Assembly (NCBI GenBank): GCA_003331685.1
Contig: QOPK01000023.1
Location: 1 to 18,421, forward strand
Reading direction: 5' to 3'
Origin: Halieaceae bacterium
GTDB lineage: Bacteria > Pseudomonadota > Gammaproteobacteria > Pseudomonadales > Halieaceae
Length of the DNA stretch: 18,421 nt
Shown here: positions 1 to 11,181 of the stretch, one piece after another
Layout: every line of letters starts with the position of its first letter
Position numbering within the stretch: position 1 is the first letter of the stretch
The notes under the pieces: generated by a model
Told to the model about the DNA's origin: nothing
Seen by the model: the letters and a program-made list of their open reading frames with translations, nothing else
Database searches by the model: none
Position numbers and translations under genes: made by a program

Positions 1-501
1 GACCTGCGGCTTGAGCAGTCGGAATCGATTCTCGACGATGAGGCTTATAACCTTTACCGCTACTACATTGAGTCGCGCCATGCCGATGGCGATATGTACC
101 CACCGGAGCGGGAGCAATACGAGTCATTCCTTAACGACGGGCTGGGCTGCGCCAACTATTACAGGCTATATCAGGGAAACCGGCTCGTGGCTGTGACGGT
201 TGCCGACAAAATGTTGGATGGACTGGCTGCGATCTACACATTTTTTGACCCTGATCAGCCCCAGCGCAGTCTCGGCACCGAGGCGGTTCTGCTCCAGATT
301 CGGCAGGCACAGTGTATGGACCTGCCCTTTGTTTACCTGGGTTACTGGATCGATGGCTGCCGCAAAATGGCCTACAAATCCCGCTTCTCACCCTTGGAGC
401 TATTTGTTGACGGGCACTGGCAGCAGCAAAAGACCGAGCAAACGTCGTCGCCCGACGCGACCGCGGTGGTATCGCTGCTCGACCTGAACGACAAAGCCTA
501 G
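1..501 (+). CDS. bpt: Aspartate/glutamate leucyltransferase, C-terminal part (5' end outside window)
   Basis: This is the last 166 codons of a gene whose start lies before the window; reading frame 1 is open from base 1 to the TAG at 499-501. The family (Bpt, bacterial Ate homologue) transfers Leu from Leu-tRNA to proteins with N-terminal Asp or Glu in the cytosol, creating an N-degron for ClpS/ClpA/ClpP. The visible part has typical family signatures: YNLYRYYIESRH near the start, a GAT-like core with FFDPDQPQRSLGTEAVL, then YLGYWIDGCRKMAYKSRFSPLE, all strongly conserved in Bpt proteins of about 235-250 aa. The C-terminal tail after the VDGHW segment is variable. It sits directly before infA and near clpA/clpS, the order known from Pseudomonas, which fits a shared role in N-end-rule proteolysis. 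Identity is near certain; the N-terminal Cys-containing region cannot be checked. Confidence 0.95.
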   Translation, partial: DLRLEQSESILDDEAYNLYRYYIESRHADGDMYPPEREQYESFLNDGLGCANYYRLYQGNRLVAVTVADKMLDGLAAIYTFFDPDQPQRSLGTEAVLLQIRQAQCMDLPFVYLGYWIDGCRKMAYKSRFSPLELFVDGHWQQQKTEQTSSPDATAVVSLLDLNDKA

Positions 502-531
502 AATCACCAGCCCAGCGAAGCGCTTCCCCCA

Positions 532-553
532 CACTGTACTTTCAGCTACAGTG
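532..553. repeat. Inverted repeat in the bpt-infA gap
   Basis: CACTGTA (532-538) is mirrored by TACAGTG (547-553) around an 8-base spacer, a perfect 7-bp arm. Neither strand carries a T tract behind it, so it is a poor intrinsic terminator. It lies about 33 bases before the infA ATG, where it could be an operator or a hairpin at the end of the bpt message. The repeat is seen directly; any function is inference. Confidence 0.45.
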
Positions 554-585
554 CCGCCCACTCAGCCCATGGAGACGCAGCCTGA

Positions 586-804
586 ATGGCGAAAGAAGAT
601 CAAATTGAAATGGAGGGGGAGATCATCGATACCCTCCCTAACACTACTTTCCGAGTACAGTTGGAGAACGGCCACGTGGTCACAGCGCACATCTCGGGCA
701 AAATGCGCAAAAACTATATTCGCATTCTAACCGGGGACAAGGTTCGGGTGGAGCTAACGCCCTATGACCTAACAAAGGGCCGCATCACTTATCGAGAAAG
801 ATAA
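586..804 (+). CDS. infA: Translation initiation factor IF-1
   Basis: This small OB-fold (S1-type) protein binds the 30S ribosomal A site during initiation, together with IF-2 and IF-3. The 72-aa product is exactly the usual length and begins [13 protein letters not shown], with the conserved [27 protein letters not shown] and [13 protein letters not shown] segments of the IF-1 barrel. The ATG at 586 is the expected start. The best Shine-Dalgarno-like bases are GGAG at 571-574, rather far (11 bases) from the start. It follows bpt on the same strand after 84 bases and is convergent with clpA, whose stop lies 44 bases away, the arrangement seen in many gammaproteobacteria. Nothing odd in the protein. 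Confidence 0.98.
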   Translation: MAKEDQIEMEGEIIDTLPNTTFRVQLENGHVVTAHISGKMRKNYIRILTGDKVRVELTPYDLTKGRITYRER

Positions 805-848
805 CGATCCTCATCATCACGCAGCGCGGGGCTGGTAAAGGCCCTCGG

Positions 849-3125
<2,277 letters not shown>

Positions 3126-3129
3126 TCAG

Positions 3130-3513
3130 TCAGTCCTCTTCGTCGTCACTTGACGGTTCCGCTTCACACAGTAGCGGATGTCCACTGTCGCGGGCAGCTT
3201 GGTTCACCTGCGATGCTTTCGTCTCGGCAATATCTTGGGGATATATTCCACATACGCCCTTACCTTGGGTATGGACCGCCAGCATGACCTGAGTGGCCTT
3301 CTCCCGGCCCATAGCGAAGAACTGCTCCAACACCTGCACTACGAACTCCATCGGAGTGTAGTCGTCATTCAGGAGAATCACCCTATACAGTGGTGGTTTC
3401 TTGAGCTTTGGTTTGGCTGGCGCAACAGCCAGATCACCATCGTGGTGATCCTCTCTGTCAGTACCGGTACCACACAGGGGGGCAAAAACGGTGTCGCGGA
3501 CTAATTTGTGCAT
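3130..3513 (-). CDS. clpS: ATP-dependent Clp protease adaptor protein ClpS
   Basis: ClpS binds proteins with N-terminal Leu, Phe, Trp or Tyr and hands them to the ClpA N domain. I chose the ATG at 3513 (127 aa). The open frame continues upstream to 3666, but that part would run through the icd terminator, and the 127-aa form matches the N-terminal layout of Pseudomonas ClpS (a loose tail followed by [14 protein letters not shown]). The N-degron pocket is intact: N49, D50, M55 in [11 protein letters not shown] and H81 in LAVHTQGKG, equivalent to E. coli N34, D35, M40 and H66. The C terminus has a short acidic tail (SSDDEED) longer than in E. coli. Its place between icd and clpA is where Pseudomonas also has cspD, which is missing here. 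Shine-Dalgarno evidence is poor: GAGG lies only 2 bases from the ATG. Confidence 0.95.
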   Translation of the reverse strand: MHKLVRDTVFAPLCGTGTDREDHHDGDLAVAPAKPKLKKPPLYRVILLNDDYTPMEFVVQVLEQFFAMGREKATQVMLAVHTQGKGVCGIYPQDIAETKASQVNQAARDSGHPLLCEAEPSSDDEED

Positions 3514-3519
3514 GGCCTC

Positions 3520-3525
3520 AGTATA
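3520..3525 (-). promoter_or_regulatory. Possible -10 element of the clpS-clpA promoter
   Basis: On the minus strand the hexamer TATACT (5 of 6 to the sigma-70 consensus) ends 6 bases before the clpS ATG at 3513. No good -35 hexamer is seen 16-18 bases upstream. Since icd ends in a strong terminator at 3634-3657, clpS-clpA needs a promoter in this gap, and this is the best candidate. It would put the transcript start at or next to the start codon. Confidence 0.35.
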
Positions 3526-3633
3526 ATCCAACCGCGAAATTTTGGAGCTTTTAGACCCGAGTTTCTGCCGCTTTTTCGCAATACCAAGTGTCATTGCAGA
3601 ATGAATCTCGTGGCGCCTATGGTGTGTAGGCAA

Positions 3634-3657
3634 TAAAAAGCCCGCTCGAGGCGGGCT
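3634..3657 (-). terminator. Intrinsic terminator of icd
   Basis: Read on the minus strand, a 7-bp GC-rich stem AGCCCGC / GCGGGCT (3651-3657 with 3639-3645) closes a 5-base loop and is followed by a run of T (TTTTAT). It lies 20 bases after the icd stop codon and before the clpS start, so it separates the two transcripts. Confidence 0.9.
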
Positions 3658-3676
3658 CTTGAACAAATCGAGCGCT

Positions 3677-4930
<1,254 letters not shown>

Positions 4931-4946
4931 AGTGATAATCCCCCAG

Positions 4947-4976
4947 AAAAAAACAAACCCCGGAGCTCGCTCCGGG
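4947..4976 (-). terminator. Terminator-like hairpin in the icd leader (possible attenuator)
   Basis: On the minus strand a perfect 7-bp stem CCCGGAG / CTCCGGG (4970-4976 with 4959-4965, 4-base loop) is followed by GTTTG and then seven T (4947-4953). This is a textbook intrinsic terminator, but it points toward icd and ends only 16 bases before the icd ATG. The neighbour upstream, rluE, is on the other strand, so it has no obvious gene to terminate. It could be a leader attenuator or the 3' end of a small RNA. The structure is seen; its role is inference. Confidence 0.75.
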
Positions 4977-4992
4977 TGACCATAATCCGCCT

Positions 4993-5014
4993 GCGCTCCC
5001 GCGAATGGGGGCGC
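4993..5014. repeat. Second stem-loop in the icd leader
   Basis: GCGCTCCC (4993-5000) pairs with GGGGGCGC (5007-5014) around a 6-base loop, giving an 8-bp stem with one G-T pair on the plus strand and one mismatch on the minus strand. With the terminator-like hairpin at 4959-4976 it makes the roughly 100-nt icd leader strongly structured. It may be a structural element of a leader RNA; no known riboswitch is recognised. Confidence 0.45.
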
Positions 5015-5039
5015 TGATGGGTGTCTGGTCGGAGCCTCT

Positions 5040-5048
5040 ATTTTAACA
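5040..5048 (-). promoter_or_regulatory. Candidate extended -10 promoter of icd
   Basis: On the minus strand TGTTAAAAT carries a 5-of-6 match to TATAAT (TAAAAT, 5040-5045) with a TG one base upstream, the extended -10 pattern that tolerates a weak -35. No good -35 hexamer is seen. Transcription would start near 5033, giving a leader of about 100 nt that holds both hairpins listed here. Confidence 0.4.
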
Positions 5049-5070
5049 TCAAATACTGCACACTAGGCGA

Positions 5071-5625
5071 ATGAGTCAGGTGATTTTGCTCAACAAACCG
5101 TTTCGCGTGCTGAGTCAATTCACAGATCGCGAACAGCCGGGTAATCCTAGGGGGACGCTCGCCGACATCCTCGACGCGCCGGGCTTTCGCCCCGCGGGAA
5201 GACTGGACTACGACTCAGAGGGACTCTTGGTGCTCACCCAAGATGGCAAAACCCAGCAGAGAATTGCGCACCCTCGACACGAACAATGGAAAACCTATTG
5301 GGTTCAAGTCGAAGGCGACATTGATGAAGAAGTCTGTGCACAACTCTCCGCAGGTATAGAACTTAAAGACGGTATGACTCGCCCTGCAAAAGCCACCCCA
5401 ATTGCGCCTCCCGAGCTATGGCAACGCGACCCGCCGATACGGCAGCGCAAAACTGTTGGCGACTCCTGGTTGAGCCTGTCGATCACCGAAGGCCGAAATC
5501 GACAGGTCAGGCGGATGACGGCCGCGGTGGGCTATCCCACCCTGAGGCTGATACGGGTCGCAGTCGGGTCAATGCAGTTAGGCAAGCTGCAGCCTGGCGA
5601 GCATCGTTACGAGACCCTTTCCTGA
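5071..5625 (+). CDS. rluE: 23S rRNA pseudouridine synthase, RluE type
   Basis: In the RsuA/RluB/E/F family this enzyme isomerises a uridine of 23S rRNA (U2457 in E. coli). The 184-aa product has the family signature GRLDYDSEGLLVLT (43-56) with catalytic Asp46, the KTYWVQVEG strand, and the C-terminal GRNRQVRRM motif (about 157-165). No S4 domain is present, as in RluE and unlike RluB/RluF. It lacks the roughly 30-residue N-terminal extension of E. coli RluE and starts directly at MSQVILLNKPF. The start ATG at 5071 has AGGCGA just upstream. Placement divergent from icd and before mnmA matches the E. coli order and supports RluE over other family members. Confidence 0.93.
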   Translation: MSQVILLNKPFRVLSQFTDREQPGNPRGTLADILDAPGFRPAGRLDYDSEGLLVLTQDGKTQQRIAHPRHEQWKTYWVQVEGDIDEEVCAQLSAGIELKDGMTRPAKATPIAPPELWQRDPPIRQRKTVGDSWLSLSITEGRNRQVRRMTAAVGYPTLRLIRVAVGSMQLGKLQPGEHRYETLS

Positions 5626-5694
5626 CGCGGCATTGACCCGATTGCGCACTGCCCTCATGCTTCGAGCCGTTCTATCAACGGGCATTCCTCAGCC

Positions 5695-6792
5695 GTGACC
5701 CACTCATCGATACAGGATCAAACCGTCATAGTCGGCATGTCAGGCGGTGTCGATTCCTCCGTCGCAGCACTCATGTTGATCGAGGCAGGCTACCGGGTGG
5801 AAGGCCTGTTCATGAAAAATTGGGAGGAGGATGACGGTACCGAATACTGCACTGCCAAGCAGGATCTGGCCGACGCACAATCGGTAGCGGATCAATTGGG
5901 GATCCGCCTTCATAGCGCCAATTTCGCTGCGGAATACTGGGACGGCGTTTTCGACCACTTTCTGTCGGAGTACCGCGCTGGCCGGACACCCAACCCTGAC
6001 ATTTTGTGTAATCGGGAAATCAAGTTCCGCGCCTTTCTGGACTATGCCACGCAGTTGGGTGCCGACCTGATTGCCACAGGCCATTACGTGCAAACCGATT
6101 CGGTGGGCGACACCACACAACTCCACAAAGGATTCGATAGTAATAAAGACCAGAGCTACTTCCTGCATCAAGTCGATCATCAAGCACTAGGCAGAAGCCT
6201 TTTTCCCCTTGGCAATGTGGACAAGGCGCTGGTCCGTGAGAAAGCGGCTTCTGCCGGATTCGTGACCGCACGCAAGAAAGACAGCACCGGGATCTGCTTT
6301 ATCGGTGAACGCAGATTTCGCGACTTTCTGCAGCAATATTTGCCCGCTCAACCGGGACCCATTGTGTCTATAGATGGGGAAGAATTAGGGGAGCACGAGG
6401 GTCTGATGTATCACACTATCGGGCAAAGGCAGGGACTGGGAATCGGCGGGCAGGCAAACCGACCAGAAGCGCCCTGGTATGTAGTGGATAAACTCATAGC
6501 TGACAACGTGCTGGTGGTCGCGCAGGGCAACGAGCATCCAGCACTTTTTAAGACACAGCTCACGGCTGCAGACGTGATCTGGATCAGTGGCGAGCCCCCC
6601 GCCCTACCCCTCAGCTGTCACGCCAAAATCCGCTATCGACAGGCAGATCAACCGTGCATGGCCTCCGCTTCCGGCGCAAAAATTAAGGTGACATTTAGCA
6701 CACCCCAGAGAGCGGTGACCCCCGGTCAGTCTGTGGTCTTCTACGACGGTGATAATTGCCTGGGTGGCGGCATCATTGAGGCCTCTCAATGA
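5695..6792 (+). CDS. mnmA: tRNA-specific 2-thiouridylase MnmA
   Basis: MnmA adenylates and thiolates U34 of tRNA-Lys, -Glu and -Gln, accepting sulfur from the Tus relay. The 365-aa product has the PP-loop SGGVDSS (16-22), the catalytic pair C105 ([11 protein letters not shown]) and C201 ([11 protein letters not shown]), and the C-terminal beta-barrel domains usual for the family; length is normal. The start is GTG at 5695; no other start codon exists in frame before the stop at 5635, and starting at the next ATG (codon 15) would cut the PP-loop. A Shine-Dalgarno sequence is not evident. It overlaps hflD by 4 bases (ATGA). In E. coli nudJ sits between rluE and mnmA; here the gap is 69 bases with no gene. 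Confidence 0.98.
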   Translation: MTHSSIQDQTVIVGMSGGVDSSVAALMLIEAGYRVEGLFMKNWEEDDGTEYCTAKQDLADAQSVADQLGIRLHSANFAAEYWDGVFDHFLSEYRAGRTPNPDILCNREIKFRAFLDYATQLGADLIATGHYVQTDSVGDTTQLHKGFDSNKDQSYFLHQVDHQALGRSLFPLGNVDKALVREKAASAGFVTARKKDSTGICFIGERRFRDFLQQYLPAQPGPIVSIDGEELGEHEGLMYHTIGQRQGLGIGGQANRPEAPWYVVDKLIADNVLVVAQGNEHPALFKTQLTAADVIWISGEPPALPLSCHAKIRYRQADQPCMASASGAKIKVTFSTPQRAVTPGQSVVFYDGDNCLGGGIIEASQ

Positions 6793-7430
6793 GCGACCGC
6801 TCGCTGTTGGAGCAACGCACGGTGGCGCTAGCGGGCGTCGCGCAGGCGGCGCGCATTGTGGATTTGGCCGCGAAAACCGGCAGCTGGCCCTTACCCTTTG
6901 TGGAGTCCTCTATCCACTCGCTGTTCAGCTTTGATCCGGATGGTGTGGAAACGGTATTCGGAACAACACAGGGCATTCGCTTAGGCCTTGAGCAGTTGTC
7001 GGCATGCTTGCGACTTTCGCAGGAGGAGGCAGCGGCAGACACACTGCGCTATACCTTGGCCATCCTGCAGCTGGAGAGACGTTTTGCCATGCGGGACGAC
7101 CTGCAAGCCATTGTTCATTCAAGGCTCAAACACACGGCCTATAAGGCAGAGAATTTCTCCAATGATATTAATAGTTTAAGCGCTAATATATCGGGAATTT
7201 ATCAAGATACGCTCAGCACGCTTCCATATCGCATCAAGGTGACCGGCAGCGCTCAGCACCTCAACAACCCTCAGGTCGCCGATGTGGTGCGTGCCTTACT
7301 AATGTGTGGAGTCAGGGCCGCATTTCTATGGCGGCAACTTGGCGGCACGCGTTTCAAGCTAATGTTGAGCCGGGGTCGGGTCCGCGATACGGCTGCGCGC
7401 ATGGCCCGTGAACTGGGCGTGACGCATTGA
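6789..7430 (+). CDS. hflD: High frequency lysogenization protein HflD homologue
   Basis: HflD is a peripheral inner-membrane protein; in E. coli it restrains phage lambda CII, and its host role is not settled. The 213-aa product has the family length and is predicted mainly helical, with recognisable segments: [18 protein letters not shown] near the N terminus, [10 protein letters not shown], a LGLEQL motif, [11 protein letters not shown], and the C-terminal [24 protein letters not shown] segment. The start overlaps the mnmA stop (ATGA, 6789-6792), implying translational coupling, and purB follows: the mnmA-hflD-purB order of many gammaproteobacteria. A stretch near 7151-7210 is markedly richer in A+T than the rest of the gene. 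Confidence 0.95.
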   Translation: MSDRSLLEQRTVALAGVAQAARIVDLAAKTGSWPLPFVESSIHSLFSFDPDGVETVFGTTQGIRLGLEQLSACLRLSQEEAAADTLRYTLAILQLERRFAMRDDLQAIVHSRLKHTAYKAENFSNDINSLSANISGIYQDTLSTLPYRIKVTGSAQHLNNPQVADVVRALLMCGVRAAFLWRQLGGTRFKLMLSRGRVRDTAARMARELGVTH

Positions 7431-7456
7431 TCAAACTCAGTGTGGCCCCGTGATAA

Positions 7457-8857
<1,401 letters not shown>

Positions 8858-8881
8858 TCCTAGACTGATCTGAAAGCCGGT

Positions 8882-9979
8882 ATGCGCTTACCCGTTACGA
8901 CAGAGCAGTTTTTGGCTGAGTACTGGCAACGGCAGCCCTTGCTCTGCCCGCAGGCCTTACCCCACTTCCAGTCTCCAATAACGGCTGAGGAACTCGCCGG
9001 TCTCGCCATGGAGCCCGAAATCGATAGTCGCGTGGTCTGGCAGGATACAGGGGTCTGGCATCAGCAAACCGGTCCGTTCGCAGAGCACGCCTTTAGGAGA
9101 GAGATGCCTTGGACCCTCCTGGTACAAGGCGTTGATCGCTATCACCCCAGGGTCTCGGCATTACGCAATACCCTACCCCCGCTGCCCCGGTGGCGCTTCG
9201 ACGATGTGATGGTCAGCTTTGCCACGGACCAAGCGGGCGTGGGGCCGCATTTCGATCGGTACGACGTTTTCCTGCTGCAAGGCGCTGGCCGGCGGGAATG
9301 GCGTATCGGCCCTCACTGCGACGATGAGACGCCTCAACTTCAGGAAAACGGACTCAATTTGATCCCTCCTTTTGAGGCTTTGGAGACCTACGTGCTCGAG
9401 CCCGGCGATGTCTTGTACGTGCCACCCGGCGTTGCACACTGGGGAGTGGCTTTGGGTGATGCTATCACCTACTCGCTAGGTTTCCGTGCCCCCTCCGTCG
9501 GTGACCTCATAGCTCGACGGGCTGATGCGGCTCTTGAACAGATTTCAACCACCAGTCTTCTCGAGGATGGCGTCTCCCTTCATAGCCCATCGCGGCCAGG
9601 CGAAATCACCACCGAGCATATCGCCAATGCTCGCGACGCCATAAACAACGCGCTCGATGCCCTGGACTTGGGCCGGTGGTTCGGCGAGGTCGTCACTGAA
9701 GTCGGTGGAGACCTTGATAACCCCGACCTACAGGCCGCCCTTCAGGCCGACGAGGTCCGCCTGCACCCTGCCACAAGGATCGCCTGGCGGGAGCGGGAAG
9801 ACACCATTGATGTGTTTATTGATGGCGGCCATTTTGAGGTACCGCTGAACGCCCTCGAACACCTGATGGCACTGTGCAATGGAGGCTGGATTCAACGTTC
9901 CGAGCTAATCGAGGCGTCCGAGACGCTGTTTGACACGCTCTGCGAGACAGGCGCACTCACGGACGAGGACCTCACATGA
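8882..9979 (+). CDS. roxA: Ribosomal protein L16 arginine 3-hydroxylase (JmjC-type cupin, RoxA/YcfD)
   Basis: This Fe(II)/2-oxoglutarate oxygenase hydroxylates an arginine of ribosomal protein uL16. The 365-aa product has the JmjC/cupin core with the iron triad H123, D125 (GPHFDRYDVFLLQ) and H186 (VPPGVAHWGVA), then a helical dimerisation region and a C-terminal winged-helix-like domain (about 290-365), matching YcfD in length and layout. The MEPEIDSRVVWQD segment near residue 43 is also typical. It follows purB by 24 bases on the same strand, and ycfD lies close to purB in E. coli too, so a shared transcript is likely. The TGA stop lies inside an ATGA that opens a 35-codon ORF. Confidence 0.94.
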   Translation: MRLPVTTEQFLAEYWQRQPLLCPQALPHFQSPITAEELAGLAMEPEIDSRVVWQDTGVWHQQTGPFAEHAFRREMPWTLLVQGVDRYHPRVSALRNTLPPLPRWRFDDVMVSFATDQAGVGPHFDRYDVFLLQGAGRREWRIGPHCDDETPQLQENGLNLIPPFEALETYVLEPGDVLYVPPGVAHWGVALGDAITYSLGFRAPSVGDLIARRADAALEQISTTSLLEDGVSLHSPSRPGEITTEHIANARDAINNALDALDLGRWFGEVVTEVGGDLDNPDLQAALQADEVRLHPATRIAWREREDTIDVFIDGGHFEVPLNALEHLMALCNGGWIQRSELIEASETLFDTLCETGALTDEDLT

Positions 9980-10083
9980 TCAAAGACCGACACCTTCTCT
10001 TACCGCACCTCATGACGGCTGCTCGAATCAGCACGCCGAGAGATTGTTATCAGTTGCCCCGACGCAATCATGCCGCTTTTTGA
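9976..10083 (+). other. Short ORF overlapping the roxA stop, uncertain
   Basis: An ATG at 9976 overlaps the roxA TGA in the ATGA arrangement typical of coupled genes and opens a frame of only 35 codons (MIKDRHLLLPHLMTAAR..., stop TGA at 10081). I do not recognise the peptide. In relatives such as Pseudomonas an acetyltransferase gene is found beyond the cupin gene, so this could be the decayed start of a lost downstream gene, or chance. No family motif is visible. Confidence 0.25.
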
Positions 10084-10206
10084 TACGGATACAGCCGCCG
10101 CCCGATAAAACGGCCGTAGCTCGGCGAAATACCTGCCACGCAAAGACGTCACAACGCGATGGGGAATTACTGCGAGACCCGGAGAAACGAGCCTCTCCAA
10201 GTCATA
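9980..10206. other. Convergent intergenic gap between roxA and meaB
   Basis: These 227 bases separate two converging operons and hold no confident gene. A plus-strand stem CGGCTGCT / AGCA-C-GCCG (10016-10038, one bulged C, 6-base loop) followed by a moderately T-rich stretch may end the purB-roxA transcript. On the minus strand GCCG/CGGC (10113-10125) followed by CGTTTTAT is a weak candidate for the end of the meaB transcript. GGAGA/TCTCC (10181-10198) is a further small repeat. All are weaker than the icd terminators. Confidence 0.35.
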
Positions 10207-11181
10207 TCAGACGGGCTCTCCGGACAATGCCAATATCGCCTGCGCGGCGCTCAGCGGGGTTTGCTCAGCCGCTCGCACCGCGTTTTCCAACGCCGGCATG
10301 GCCTCTTTGACCTTGGGATTACGCGCCAGATTGTCTCGCAACAACTCGTCGATCAGCTGGCGCATCCAGGCGAGGTTCTGGGTCGCCCGCGCCGAATCGA
10401 ACGCGCCCTGATCGCGGGCAGTTTCAGCGTACTCTCGAACCATCTCCCACACCGCTTCAATGCCCTGCCTGTGAAGCGCCGAACAAGTCATCACTCGGGG
10501 CTCCCAGAAACCCTCGTGGCTCAGTAGCGACATCGCGCCGCGATAATGCTGTTGCGTGGTCCGCGCCAGCGCCTCGCTGGCACCGTCCGCCTTGTTCACG
10601 ACGATGGCATCAGCCAGCTCAAGAATGCCCTTCTTGATGCCCTGAAGCTCATCGCCGCCTCCCGGTAACATCAGTAACAGGAAAAAATCCACCATGCCTG
10701 CGACCTGATGCTCGGACTGACCCACACCGACGGTCTCAACCAAAATGACGTCGTAACCCGCAGCCTCGCACAACAACAGTGATTCGCGGGTCTTAAATGC
10801 GACCCCGCCCAGCGCACCGCCCGCAGGAGAGGGTCTGATATAAGCACCTTCTTCCCGTGACAGCATTTCCATACGAGTTTTATCACCGAGAATTGAGCCA
10901 CCGGCGACTGGTGAGCTGGGATCGACCGCCAGTACCGCCAGACGGTGGCCCTGACTGATTACATGCTGACCAAAGGTCTCGATAAACGTGGATTTACCCA
11001 CCCCAGGCACACCCGTGACGCCAACACGGATACTGTTCCCGGTATGGGGCAAGAGGTTCTGTAGCAGCGCCTGCGCAGCGTCTCGGTCAGCATAACGCTG
11101 ACTTTCGACCAATGTGATGGCTTTCGCTAGCGCGCGGCGGTCACCCGCGATGATCGCCTCAGCTGTTGGCGTTGATGGCAT
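10207..11181 (-). CDS. meaB: Methylmalonyl-CoA mutase-associated GTPase MeaB
   Basis: MeaB (ArgK in E. coli) is a SIMIBI-class GTPase chaperone that protects methylmalonyl-CoA mutase from inactivation and gates cobalamin loading. From the ATG at 11181 the product is 324 aa, the normal length. AAGG lies 6 bases upstream of this ATG, and the sequence matches ArgK from its first residues, so I prefer it to the open frame reaching 11226. Motifs: Walker [10 protein letters not shown] (57-65), switch and Mg-binding [18 protein letters not shown] (87-104), ETVGVGQSE (149-157), and base-recognition NKAD (196-199). The start lies 22 bases inside the 3' end of the mutase gene, a coupled arrangement known for mutase-MeaB pairs. 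It is the last gene of the operon. Confidence 0.96.
   Translation of the reverse strand: MPSTPTAEAIIAGDRRALAKAITLVESQRYADRDAAQALLQNLLPHTGNSIRVGVTGVPGVGKSTFIETFGQHVISQGHRLAVLAVDPSSPVAGGSILGDKTRMEMLSREEGAYIRPSPAGGALGGVAFKTRESLLLCEAAGYDVILVETVGVGQSEHQVAGMVDFFLLLMLPGGGDELQGIKKGILELADAIVVNKADGASEALARTTQQHYRGAMSLLSHEGFWEPRVMTCSALHRQGIEAVWEMVREYAETARDQGAFDSARATQNLAWMRQLIDELLRDNLARNPKVKEAMPALENAVRAAEQTPLSAAQAILALSGEPV

Noticed and set aside
805..848. Bidirectional terminator between infA and clpA
   Set aside because: Only a GGGC/GCCC match with a long loop is visible and no T run exists on either strand.
3514..3666. Longer clpS start at 3666 or 3594
   Set aside because: The upstream frame runs through the icd terminator or lacks a ribosome binding site, and ClpS relatives begin with a loose tail of about the length given by the ATG at 3513.
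9930..10310. 126-codon plus-strand frame crossing the roxA-meaB gap
   Set aside because: It begins inside roxA in another frame and ends antisense to meaB; the product is low in complexity with no motif and there is no start signal.
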